From NCBI GenBank assembly GCA_964036045.1, contig OZ038382.1, positions 143,356,961-143,420,960 on the forward strand: a stretch of DNA of 64,000 nucleotides, in the 5' to 3' direction. Numbering within the stretch: position 1 is the stretch's first letter; every line of letters begins with the position of its first letter. The translations under genes were made by a program, and so were the position numbers. The notes below the pieces were generated by a model. The model saw only the letters and a list, made by a program, of their open reading frames with translations. It was not told where the DNA came from and did no database searches. Shown one piece after another: positions 44,721 through 54,452 of this stretch. The stretch comes from Eutreptiella sp. 'Long Island Sound 2002'. Lineage: Eukaryota; Euglenozoa; Euglenophyceae; Eutreptiales; Eutreptiaceae.

Positions 44721-46935
44721 TCAATCCCAGTCCTGGGTATCCACACCGATGTGTTCCGCCTCATCTAGGGCTTCAAAGGAGGCAACGATGTCTGCATTAC
44801 AATCAATATCGTGGTCACTATCACAAGAGTCGACAGCAATGGAATCATCAGGGGCGGGGGGGGGGTACTGGGCGGGGGGGGGGGGGCGGGGGGGTACTGG
44901 GGGGCCTCTGGCTCGGGGCTTCGGGGGTGGCTTTGGGGGCAAGGCAATTCCACCAGCAGCAGCAGCAGCAGCAGCAGGCGGTGCACGGTTGGCAGCGCGA
45001 ATAGAAGCATGTGCAGTACGCAACACCCCTTGCTCGGCAGCAGTGCGGGCAGGTGCATTTGTCTGTAAAAAAATCCTCAACACCCTCAGGAACCCTGGTA
45101 CGCGCAACCAGATTTTGCATTGCATGCAACAGAACCACTTTTAAACGGTCTGTGGTGATTCGTGTCCTGGACATGGTACCGGGGAACGTCAAATCCTCAA
45201 CTGCATCCAGTCTTCTCACCTCAACTTTATAGTCCGGAACGGGAACACAAATGGGCAGGCTCTGTGTATGGGCTGTCAAGATGAATTGTTTAAGATTGGC
45301 AGAGAACATTGCCACGGATCTCTCAGTCAGCACACCACGCAAAACTTTCTCTCCCGGTTGGACAGGGGGAAGTGTCAGAAATAAATCAGACGACTGTTGG
45401 ACACTAGTACAGGCAGTGTTGCGGCGACAGTGGGCTGAGAACCGACTCAGAAGTGCCTCACCCAGTTCCTCAGAGTGGATACACCCTAGGGAGGCGGAAT
45501 GCCACTGACTCCAAAACAAAAGAGCAACAGCGGTGGTTTTCACATACTCCGTGGTTAACTGTTCCTCGGGCTTTAGGATGTTCAGCATGAGCAGTAGGGA
45601 CATCTCAAGTGCCTGCTTAGCTACAATACCGGAACCTGCCCCCCGTCCCTCCCAGTTGCACTCACGAACCAAAGTCCCAATGCTGAAAGCAGCTGGACAG
45701 TATGTGTACAGCAAAGCCTTAAGGGCTAATAACATACGCAAACCCTTGTGCTGAATGGGTGTCAAGTCCCGCTGGCTATTGAGCAGGGAAGTGACGCGCT
45801 CATCTAGTCTGCCTCTATTGGACGATGTGGCTAGCATGAGTCCAAGCAACGTCTTCTCCATATGGATGACCTTGACCTTGCGAGGGAGGATAGACCCAAC
45901 CTAAAGGCTGTTCCCCTGCTCCAAAAACTTAATGAACGGCAGGAACGCCCTGTAGATCAATTCAACGCAATACTTATAGCTATGCCATACTCCGTACACC
46001 AAAGGAAAACCCAACAGTAATTGTGGTACATTCCAGGGAACATAAGCAGCACCATAACACAGCTTAAGTAGGGCAAAGTGTATTTTCATGTCCACAAGCA
46101 GCGGAACACAGTGTCTGGTGCGGTGTTCCACACATGACAAATCAACCACGAGTTGCAAAAGCTCTTTGTGTGTGCCGGAGCGGAGCTCAGACAGGAAAAA
46201 GGGTCTCAAGTTGAGGGAACGGACATTTTTTCTGGCAATATCCAAAGGAGCACGAACCCAAACTCTCTGAATACCTTGGTTGGCAACATCAATACGATCA
46301 AACAATGCTCTATGTGAGCGAAAGATGTCATCAGCAACCTTTGGTACCCTGGCCTCAATTTCGGCCAGCTCCGGCAAACCCCGGTATGGAGGTAGGGCAG
46401 TAGTGTGCAAAACAGCAACAACTGTACAGTTTAGGGTTAAGTCGGGTGAATGGGAATCAGCTCCCGACCTGTAACTCCTCAGGTTATCAAACCATATACA
46501 AACTTGCCTACGGTGCATGGTGTTCCACAAGTTGTGTGCTGCTAGTCCACCACGATGGTGAATGGACTCCTGCTTAGTGTTACACTGACCAAGGACTCCT
46601 ACCTTACGGCGTTGGCGGCAGGACATAATACCCCAGTTGTAACCAGACCCACAGTTAGAGTATGGGAGGGCCCTACGGCGAAGCAGGCAGTATAGGGCAT
46701 GGAACTGTGACAAAAATGTCATGTACCATCGTGGGGGCTTCTTCTCAGTGGCGGCAGCCTTCAACTGTGTCAGGGAGTGCCGGCTCCTGCGATTCTTCCG
46801 CAACAAGAGGCAAAATTGCAAAAGCTTTTGCAGAGTCCCACCATGTAATGCATTTCGCAACAGCCCTTTGGCTGTAGTAGCAAAAGCACCAGTAACTGCA
46901 GCATGTACAACATTGACAGTAATAGCAGAAGACAT
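44721..46935 (-). CDS. Transposon gene A: DDE-type transposase-like
   Basis: ATG 46933-46935; 344 codons to a TAG at 45901-45903. The same frame continues through ATG 45859-45861 to about 45060, where the frame changes, and ends in TGA 44721-44723. Full length would be near 730 residues. VCIWFDNLRSYRSG puts an Asp at residue 150, and CVPLLVDMKIHFALLKLCYG puts one at residue 282. After that come PLVYGVWHSYKYCVELIYRAFLPF and helices in the second half. Two Asp on hydrophobic strands plus a WHxYK helix suggest an RNase H-fold transposase. The end has CTCPHC just before the frame change, then a Pro-rich acidic tail. This is inferred from motif style, not a search. A short intron ending at TTTTTTTACAG could explain the 45060 frame change. 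Confidence 0.65.
46349..46368. other. Degenerate palindrome inside gene A coding sequence
   Basis: CTGGCCTCAATTTCGGCCAG differs from the 20-bp palindrome at two adjacent bases and encodes part of LPELAEIEARVPK on the minus strand. Confidence 0.8.
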
Positions 46936-47006
46936 TAATGCTGAGACAAGAAAACAGTTATGTAGGAGTGTATGGTGTAATACACATGAACAACGACAAT
47001 TGCAAG

Positions 47007-47307
47007 CTGGCCGAAATTTCGGCCAGGTGTGTTCAAAGGGGAAATAATTGCTTAAATGTTCAAAAATAGGAAAAGCTGGCCGAAATTTCGGCCAGACCGC
47101 CCAAAAACCGGAATATAAGTGCTTGAATAGTGAACAGACCAAAAAGCTGGCCGAAATTTCGGCCAGCCCTAAGAAAAATGAAAATAACTATGCCTATTCA
47201 CCAGGAAACCAAAAAGCTGGCCGAAATTTCGGCCACAAGGGTCAAAAACTGCATATACACATAGTTGTTTGCAATGTTACCCAAAACCTGGCCGAAATTT
47301 CGGCCAG
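47007..47307. promoter_or_regulatory. Five ~70-bp-phased palindromes upstream of gene A
   Basis: The palindrome occurs at 47007, 47076, 47147, 47217 (last base changed) and 47288, spaced 69, 71, 70 and 71 bp. The DNA between copies is AT-rich and mostly unrelated. The cluster starts 72 bp before gene A's ATG and ends 205 bp inside the right terminus. Such subterminal arrays often bind transposase, and here could also control gene A. Confidence 0.95.
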
Positions 47308-47487
47308 CTTCAGAAAAACGTCAAATACAACACACTAGAAGACGGGGATACACAAGGCTAACACATCAACACGTATTTCAACGGGTGTCACACAGCTCTG
47401 CCAACAGCTTTGGTCACATACGTCAAATAACATACTCAAAGTAGAAATGTAGAATATTGTCAAATCGCGCGTATACGGGGTCCTAGA

Positions 47488-47512
47488 GGGTGGGCAACTT
47501 GTGACGCCTAAG
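47488..47512 (-). repeat. Right terminal inverted repeat
   Basis: 25 bp, perfect partner of 40979-41003. The target duplication CATTT is at 47513-47517. Confidence 0.95.
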
Positions 47513-47776
47513 CATTTGTGGTGCACAAACGGGTGAAATGAGCCCATTTTGAGCCCATTTGGGGGCATTTTGGCCCCTTAGTAGTCCAAAAAGCCTTGAA
47601 CGTGGGCCTCGTGGTGATGGGGTTCACTTGCAAGCCGATTTCACTTTGTCAAGAGCCATCAATGTGTGAATCATTCTTGATGTCCCTCACCAGTCATAGC
47701 TGATGTTCCCTCCCCCACCGGCTCGGTCCCAATATTCTGTCTTGATTAGCCCTAGGGTTAGCCCTAGGATTAGGGT
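47513..47776. repeat. 1.17-kb repeat copy A, right part
   Basis: Resumes with CATTTGTGGTGCACAAACGGG exactly where the left part stopped, plus the 5-bp duplication. It ends in CCCTAGGGTTAGCCCTAGG, a degenerate telomere-like run leading into copy B. Confidence 0.95.
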
Positions 47777-48940
47777 CACCGAGCTGGTGGAACCAGTCTT
47801 GGTTTTATAACCCTTTTTAGTGTCTAGGGTGGACCTACCAGGTTTAGCAGCAGCAGCAGCAAGCAGCAGCAAGCAGCAGCAAGCAGCAAGCAGCAGCACG
47901 CGCGAAATGGGTAAAAATCAGAACTCCGTCGTGGGGGTTCAGATTTGGGTGAAATTTTGGTGGATGATACCTATGGGTGTGGAGTACAATCACACAAAGT
48001 TTGAGCAAGAAACTCAACGGTGGCGGCCGGCAACGGGATTTGCAAGTGGCGGACCTCGCTTTCAAAAACTGCACTTTAGGGCCAAAAACAGCCATTTTTG
48101 GGCCAAAAAAGCCCTGGAACACATTCAAAACGGCCAAACGAAGGGAAACGGTGGGTACTCTGCACGTGCGGCTTGACTTCCCTGTGTCAACGAGCTCTTT
48201 GCCGCCCTCTAACCCCATGACATGTCCCGGAAACGGCCCAAAAAGGCCCCCAGAAGCTTCAAATGCCGACAGCCACAAACCAAGAATAGGCCATATCTTT
48301 GGCTACATGGCTCAAAATGCGATTCCGAGGGCACCTACTCCACCCGCAACCCCCCACTTTTTGTGGTTTCCACCCCTTAGAATTGCCCAAACAGACGCCT
48401 ACACCCTCGTACTTAGGCCCACTAGGCTGCGGCAAGCTGCAAGCTCAAGCCCAAACAGGTGGGTGCCCAAATGGGTCATTAGGGTCCAGTAGGGGCAAAA
48501 AGATGACTTTTCTCAAAAATGATCCTAGACCATGTGCGACGCTAAAACAAGTGTTTTTGGACCATTTTGAGCTTGTGGTGGCCCATTTTGGTCCTCCGAA
48601 AATCCCAAAATGCCTTGAAAAAAGGCTGTTTTGGGACCAGAAATGGGTCAAGAATGGGTCAAAAACGCGTTTTTCCAAAAATCATCCTAGACCATTTGGG
48701 GTGCACAAACGGGTGAAATGAGCCCATTTTGAGCCCATTTGGGGGCATTTTGGCCCCTCAGAAGTCCAACAAAAGCCTTGAAAGTGGGCCTCGTGGTGAT
48801 GGGGTTGACTTGCAAGCTGATTTCACTTTGTGAAGAGCCATCAATGTGTGAATCATTCTTGATGTCCTTCACCAGTCATAGCTAATGTTCCCTCTCCCAC
48901 CAGCTCGGTCCCAAGATTCAGTCTTGATTAGGGTTAGGGT
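47777..48940. repeat. 1.17-kb repeat copy B (intact)
   Basis: From CACCGAGCTGGTGG to the GATTAGGGTTAGGGT junction, 1,164 bp. It contains a CAG/AGC-rich stretch (47847-47897) and many CCAAAA/TTTTGG words. Across copies A and B the same short plus-strand peptide (starting MGKNQNS) is open, but its role is unknown. It provides the empty-site reference for the transposon. Confidence 0.95.
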
Positions 48941-50055
48941 CACCGAGCTGGTGGAACCAGTCTTGGTTTTATAACCCTTTTTAGTGTCTAGGGTGGACCT
49001 ACCAGGTTTAGCAAGCAAGCAAGCAAGCAGGCAAGCAAGCAGCACGCGTGGTGCTTTGAATTCGGGTGAAATTTTGGTGCATGATACCTATGGGTGTGAA
49101 GTACAATCACACAAAGTTTGAGCAAGAAACTCAACGGTGGCGGCCGGCAACGGGATTCGCAGGTGGCGGACCTCAGATTCAAAAGCTGCAGTTTAGGGCC
49201 AAAAACAGCCATTTTTGGGCCAAAAAAGCCTTGGAACACATTCAAAACGGCCAAACGAAGGGAAACGGTGGGTACACTACACGTGCGGCTTGACTTCCCC
49301 GTGTCAACGAGCTCTTTGCGGCCCTCTAACCCCATGATATGTCCCGGAAACGGCCCAAAACAGCCCCCAGAAGCTCCAAATGCCGACAGCCACAAACCAA
49401 GAATAGGCCATATCTTTGGCTACATGGCTCAAAATGCGATTCCAAGGGCACCTACTCCACCCGCTACCCCCCACTTTTTTGTGGTTTCCACCACTCAGAA
49501 TTGCCCAAACGGACGCCTAGACCCCAATACCTAGGCCCACTAGGCTGCGGCAAGCTGCAAGCTCAAGCCCAAACAGGTGGGTGCCCAAATGGGTCAACAG
49601 GGTCGAGTAGGGGTAAAAAACTGACTTTTCTCAAAAATGATCCTAGACCATGTGCGATGCTAAAACAAGTGTTTTTGGACCGTTTTGAGCTTGTGGTGGC
49701 CCATTTTGGTCCTCCGAAAATCCCAAAATGCCTTGAAAATGGGCTGTTTTGGGACCAAAAATGGGTCAAAAATGGGTCAAAAACGCATTTTTCCAAACCT
49801 CATCCTAGACCATTTGGGGTGCACAAACGGGTGAAATGAGCCCATTTTGAGCCCATTTGGGGGCATTTTGGCCCCTCAGAAGTCCAAAAAGCCTTGAAAG
49901 TGGGCCTTGTGGTGAAGAGGTTCACTTGCAAGCCGATTTCACTTTGTCAAGAGCCATCAATGTGTGAATCATTCTTGATGTCCCTCACCAGTCATAGCTG
50001 ATGTTCCCTCCCCCACCAGCTCGGTCCCAATATTCAGTCTTGATTAGGGTTAGGG
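48941..50055. repeat. 1.17-kb repeat copy C
   Basis: Direct head-to-tail with copy B. It lacks about 55 bp near its start, replacing the CAG-rich region with (CAAG)n. It ends in GATTAGGGTTAGGGTCAGGGC at about 50042. Confidence 0.95.
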
Positions 50056-50115
50056 TCAGGGCTAGGGTGAGGGTTAGGGCTAGGGTTGTGGTTGTGGTTG
50101 CTGTTAGGGCCTGCA
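50042..50115. repeat. Degenerate telomere-like TTAGGG tract
   Basis: GGGTTAGGGT, AGGGCTAGGG, GTGAGGGTTAGGG and GGGCTAGGG in a row, fading into GGTTGTGGTTGTGG. Shorter tracts precede the other 1.17-kb units near 40036, 47744 and 48928. Confidence 0.8.
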
Positions 50116-50225
50116 GGCCTCTCGTAGCCCTCCTTCAGGTCAAAATTTTTTCTTGTTGTTTTAGCACAAATATGAATTCTCTACAAATTTTGAGTATTTT
50201 GAGTTTAAACACATAGTATGAAAAA

Positions 50226-50385
50226 AATTTTGGCGCCTTTGGCGCCGGACAGTTTTCTCTAGAGACACTTGTTGGTGGCCGACCCGGCACCACTATCTTT
50301 CAAAACCCGGGGGGGGGGGGGGGGGGTGGGCTGAGGGGGGGGTCGCATACAAGGACCGGGCCCGGCCGCCCCCCCCAGGACCGCC
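50226..50385. repeat. Dispersed GGCGCC/G-run repeat, copy 2
   Basis: TGGCGCCTTTGGCGCC, CACCACTATCTTTCAAAA, a run of ~18 G, and CATACAAGGACCGGGCCCGG match the order at 17741-17835. Confidence 0.85.
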
Positions 50386-50591
50386 GGCAACACAGTGCAA
50401 AGAAATTGTGGCGGCCCCCCCAGTCGCTCTGGGGCGGGAGGGGGGTGCTTAGGTTGGCTCAGCTGGGATCCCCGCAAACAAAGACACTGAACATGAGGAG
50501 TACCGCTACGTGAACGAAACTTTCGTTCGCTTGCTCTGCCCATAGACGTAGACTGGAGCGCAGCACGTACAGTTGTTGCAACCGCAACAAA

Positions 50592-52220
50592 CTACGCTTG
50601 TGAAAACGGCAGTACGACAGGGTGGCAGTGTCTGCACAGGCCCAGGTGCGTGTCAGCGGGTACCCGCACAGTGTACCAAACGCACACCGTGAGCACCTTC
50701 TGAGGAGATCCACTCCCCTTCCCAGCAGCTTTACTTGGCCCAACGCACGCGCACTGCGCCATGTGCTCCCCATTGGTGCGGCACAGGGACTGTGTGCAAC
50801 CTGGCAACACACAGCACACCTGCTTGATGCAGTCCTGCAGGATCTTGCTGCGGTCCACAAGTCCCGAGTCGACGCAGCTGCTGCCGCTCTGGAGGGGTGT
50901 CCTCTCCCACGCTTCTTTCAGCAGCCACAAGCGCTGCTCTTCCCGAAGATTGGCCTCCGAGCGCTTCACAGACTGCACGTAGTTCGTCAGGTCGGTGCAG
51001 GCGTAATCCAAGTCCCTCTGCAGTGCGTCCAGCTTCTCCTTCTGTTTCGCAGTGGCGTGCCGCTCCTTCTCCCACTCCTCCTCCTTCTGTAGCAGTTGCT
51101 CATGCGCCGTCCTGTGCACGTCGCACTCCTTCTCAGCCCACGCCAGAGCGCGGGCCGCCTCCGCGCGCTCCGTATCAAACGCCATCCGGATGGCCTGCAG
51201 CTCCTGCACCTGCTTCTGGAGTTCAGACACAGTCCCCACATGTTCCTCCCTCTGCCTTTCGAGTTCTTGCTGCGCAGCGCAGAGCCGCTGCTCCCGCTCC
51301 TTCAGACTGGCGGAGGCCTCCTCAAGCCCCTCCTGCAGCCCCTTGAGCTCCTGCTGCTTCTTGACCAGCGCATCTGCCTCCTTAAAATGCTGCTCCTGCT
51401 GCACTTGGAATGCCTGTTGTGCACTGACCAGCTCCTGTTTCCCATCTTTCAAACGGGTAGATTCCTGCTGCAGGTACTCTGACAACTTGGCGTTGCTGGC
51501 TGCCAGGGTCTCGGTCCGGCGAGTGCTGGCGTCTTCCGCCATTTTCAGCATCTGCAGCATGGTCTCTGTTTCCTGTCTGAAAGCAGCTCTTTCAGCCTCA
51601 AAAGCGGCCTGCATAGTCCTGAGCTCCTCCTGCTTCCTCTGCAGCTCCTTGGCTGCTCTGTCCGACTGTTTCTGCAACGCTTCCTGTTCACTGCCATTCT
51701 GAGGGCGCACCAGCTCCTTGGCCTGCTGAGCAAGCTGCCCCCAGGCTGCTTCCAAGTTGTCCCTGTCCTGCTGCACAGCCCCATGGGCAGCCTCCAGTTC
51801 TGCATGGAGGTGCTCCATTCTCACGAAGAGCAGGCGCACGCACTCCCGTTCCTGCGCAAGAGCCGCTGCTTGCTCCTGCAGCTGCCCGCAATCCGCACCA
51901 GTGTCCCCAGCACTGCACACCTTGGTTTCACTCGTTTTCACAGGGCAGTGCTGAGATGCCATCGTGTCAGCGCTGACGAGGTCCCTGCAGACGTCTACCT
52001 CCCTCCGGATGGCGTCCAAAGGCGTGAGTGCATCCTTGGGCCCTTGGCCAGCAACCCCTCGCTGGCGAAGACTGGCGGACAACTCTGCAATCATTTCTTC
52101 AAAAGGACAACCAGCATCCATCATCACACCACGCAGGCTGGTTTCGTATTCCAACTCCAGCTTCAGACACTCAACATCTTCCCAAAATCCCCTTGGGCAT
52201 TTGACTGCACCACAGGCCAT
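50592..52220 (-). CDS. Long coiled-coil protein
   Basis: About 542 residues from ATG 52218-52220 (MACGAVKCPRGFWEDV). Residues ~1-60 may be globular. Residues ~100-430 are an almost unbroken heptad coiled coil rich in Glu, Gln, Lys, Ala and Leu (QEQAAALAQERECVR, ALQKQSDRAAKELQRKQEELR, LKEREQRLCAAQQELERQREE). The last ~90 residues are Cys/Val-rich and unlike the rest. A splice-like GAAG|GTGCTCACGG and CCTGTGCAG near 50695-50635 suggests this end may include an intron. No motor, ATPase or other head domain is seen. Coiled-coil similarity is not diagnostic; a centrosomal, cytoskeletal or golgin-like role is possible. Confidence 0.65.
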   Translation of the reverse strand: MACGAVKCPRGFWEDVECLKLELEYETSLRGVMMDAGCPFEEMIAELSASLRQRGVAGQGPKDALTPLDAIRREVDVCRDLVSADTMASQHCPVKTSETKVCSAGDTGADCGQLQEQAAALAQERECVRLLFVRMEHLHAELEAAHGAVQQDRDNLEAAWGQLAQQAKELVRPQNGSEQEALQKQSDRAAKELQRKQEELRTMQAAFEAERAAFRQETETMLQMLKMAEDASTRRTETLAASNAKLSEYLQQESTRLKDGKQELVSAQQAFQVQQEQHFKEADALVKKQQELKGLQEGLEEASASLKEREQRLCAAQQELERQREEHVGTVSELQKQVQELQAIRMAFDTERAEAARALAWAEKECDVHRTAHEQLLQKEEEWEKERHATAKQKEKLDALQRDLDYACTDLTNYVQSVKRSEANLREEQRLWLLKEAWERTPLQSGSSCVDSGLVDRSKILQDCIKQVCCVLPGCTQSLCRTNGEHMAQCACVGPSKAAGKGSGSPQKVLTVCVWYTVRVPADTHLGLCRHCHPVVLPFSQA

Positions 52221-52349
52221 GGCCAAAAAAAATACACTGCACGTCAAGTTAGGCAAAAGGCACAAGTGCCAAAAAGAACAACATGTCAGAACAGCTGCAG
52301 AATGAGATTGCAGAGGGCGGCTGCAACACAAACTCCACAATCAGAGCAG

Positions 52350-53395
52350 GACTACAGCAGGTCAAAGTGCGTGCTCAAGGTGGGTGTGCAGTCCTGTTGG
52401 TCTCTAAAGCATTCCCTTGACCTCTTCTGACCCTGTGAATTTTCGAACGACCGTGTTCTGTCACCTAAAGACTGCCTGCATGATACCATACCTACTGTAC
52501 TAAGGCCCGATGTTTGACCAGACCTCACCACCGCAGCTGGCACCCAACTATTGAAGCTTCAGCATGCAACAGGTGGCTTCCACAATTGTGGCACATTGGA
52601 GAAGATGCAGTCCCCTTAGCAGGGACAGAGGGAATGGACTTGGCCTTCAAGAGATGCCATTGCAGACTGCATGGCAGAGCCTGCACACCAACCCGTTGGC
52701 CCTCCCAGAAATGAGGATTACCATCAATAAAATAGTGAATGCACTGTATTTGACCCTGTCCATAGCAAAGTTGGTGCTGTGCTGGGATGATGATGGCTAC
52801 CTGAGTTCTCTATGCCTATGGTCATTTTATACACATGGGAAGCATACTTTAGATTGAAAAGAAAATGTGGACCACGCTCCTCCCTTGTATTAGAGTTTCC
52901 AAAGAAGCTACAGAGCCCCCATTGTCTTGTGGGCACACCCAAAATGATTGTGGATAGTGGGCTACACCACCCCTGCTGGCCAGCCCTTTTATACAATACA
53001 ATACAAGAGATGGGAATTAGCTAAATCCCCCCCCCACTATATCTTTTTTTTTGGACTGACTCAAACTTGTTCACAGTAGAGTACTTAAAACAGTTCTTGA
53101 AAAATGAGCATCGGACTCATATGATCCCCCCCCAATGTCCACCCCCCCCCCCTGCAAGGACAACGGTTCCCCCCAACCCTGGGGTGTGGGCCATGAGGCA
53201 ACGGATACTGGGCTCGCATACGCCCCCGTGTCACAGGTGCATGGTCATCACCACTCAGTTCAATGTTTCGCCTCGCTGCACCGCAGCGCTGCTCGGTTCT
53301 GTACCACTCCAGGTGGTTTATGGTTGTGCATTGGCTGTCTATACATCTGAGTCAGCTCTCACCCACCACCCTCCCACAATGCCGGTTAGTCTCTC
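52350..53395. other. No gene seen
   Basis: Intergenic DNA upstream of the coiled-coil gene. Short frames only. C runs occur near 53028 and 53142. Confidence 0.4.
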
Positions 53396-53725
53396 ACGCT
53401 CGCTCTGCGGGTCTCTCTCTCTCTCTCTGGCCTTCCTCCCTCCCTCTCTCTTTGTGTGTCCCGCTCTCTCTCTCTCTCGCATAAAGGGGGTTTCGGGATG
53501 TTCGGTGGGTCTCTATCCCCCCCGGGGTTCGAACCCTCCTCTACGAAACAGAAGAGGTGTGCTGTACCCACTGTACTACTAAGAGATGCTTTCTGCTCTG
53601 TAGCGCCGACCTGTTCCGCTCTCTATCTGTGTCTCCCTCTCTCTCTCTCTCTGTGTCTCGCTCTCCGTCTCGCTCTCTCTCCCCCTCCTCGCCCCTCTTT
53701 CGCTCCCTCTCTTCACCCTCCCCAG
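53396..53725. repeat. CT-rich microsatellite region
   Basis: TCTCTCTCT and CCCTCCCTC tracts at 53410-53490 and 53625-53715 flank a tRNA-like sequence. Confidence 0.85.
53521..53590 (-). repeat. tRNA-like sequence, probable SINE head
   Basis: On the minus strand, A box TAGTACAGTGG lies at 53568-53578 and B box GGTTCGAACCC at 53525-53535, 32 nt apart. CCTCT and AGAGG can form an anticodon-like stem with an oversized 10-nt loop. D and acceptor stems are not convincing, so it is a tRNA pseudogene or SINE promoter. It is unrelated in sequence to the tRNA-Cys-like head at 6.65 kb. Confidence 0.55.
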
Positions 53726-53796
53726 GGGTTTTTTCTTGTGCCTCTGCTGCTTCTTACACCCCCCTGCCTGCTGTCCCCTGTCAGGCATATCGCCGT

Positions 53797-54216
53797 TCAC
53801 ACGGTCAGCTCGGCATTGACTGCCCTCAACCCGTCTTCCGCTATGGCGTCTAGCTGGCTCAGTGCTTGCACCTTGAAACGCTGGCGTTCTTGCTCGGGCT
53901 TGACCTTCTTTGGGGCTGGTTGAATTTGTGTGTAGGGGCCATGTCGTTGCTGATGTGGCCCCTGCTTCTTCCATGGCCTTCCCGGCGGCATCACGCCAGG
54001 AAGCTCTTCCGCGACAGGACGCGGGGTTTGTGCTTGGGGTGTGGGGGGGGGGGGGGGGCACCAAATGACGGTTCCCCCCACCCCCAGGGGGGACGGACAC
54101 CACACAACAGTAACCTGAATTCTAGTATTCACAACTAAAGTAGTTCTTCGGCGCCTGTGGTTTCCTATTGATTTCCTATTGTTCATGGGCCAAGTGACGG
54201 TCCCCCCTCTCCCCAT
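53797..54216 (-). other. Uncertain open frame (Pro/Gln-rich, charged end)
   Basis: Up to 139 codons. The last 60 (KKVKPEQERQRFKVQALSQLDAIAEDGLRAVNAE) look protein-like and helical; the first 60 span a G-run and Pro codons. It may be an exon of the decayed gene just upstream on the same strand. No family recognised. Confidence 0.3.
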
Positions 54217-54452
54217 TCCCTTAAACCTCTCATGAAGGGCAACAATTTCCTCCCACTTTGAGGCATCGTGTTTGCAATTTCAACTAGCCCCGTTCCGACA
54301 CCGTACGTACTTCTGCTTCTTGGCCGTGATCCGCCACTGACAGAAAAAAACTTCTAGCGTAGCATCGCTGCAATTTGTTTCCCTTGGCCCTTCTAGAGCG
54401 TCTTGCACTTTGTCGCTAGCTTTAGCTTGCACAATGTACAAAGCCAAGTGAC

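Larger units (their letters stand above)
40979..47512 (-). mobile_element. 6,534-bp DNA transposon with 25-bp TIRs and CATTT target duplication
   Basis: Left terminus CTTAGGCGTCACAAGTTGCC... (40979-41003) is the exact reverse complement of the right terminus (47488-47512) over 25 bp. CATTT precedes it at 40974-40978 and follows at 47513-47517. Copies B and C of the host repeat show the uninterrupted site, GACCATTTGGGGTGCAC. The element holds two minus-strand genes and 14 palindrome sites. A 5-bp duplication fits few superfamilies (Transib; some hAT), but the encoded proteins do not obviously match these. Confidence 0.93.

Noticed and set aside
40047-49293. Peptide starting MGKNQNS as a conserved gene in the 1.17-kb repeat
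   Set aside because: Open in copies A and B but truncated in C; similarity is explained by DNA duplication and both strands are equally open.
50622-52430. Plus-strand Ser/Pro/Cys-rich frames up to 216 codons
   Set aside because: They are antisense shadows of the minus-strand coiled-coil gene.
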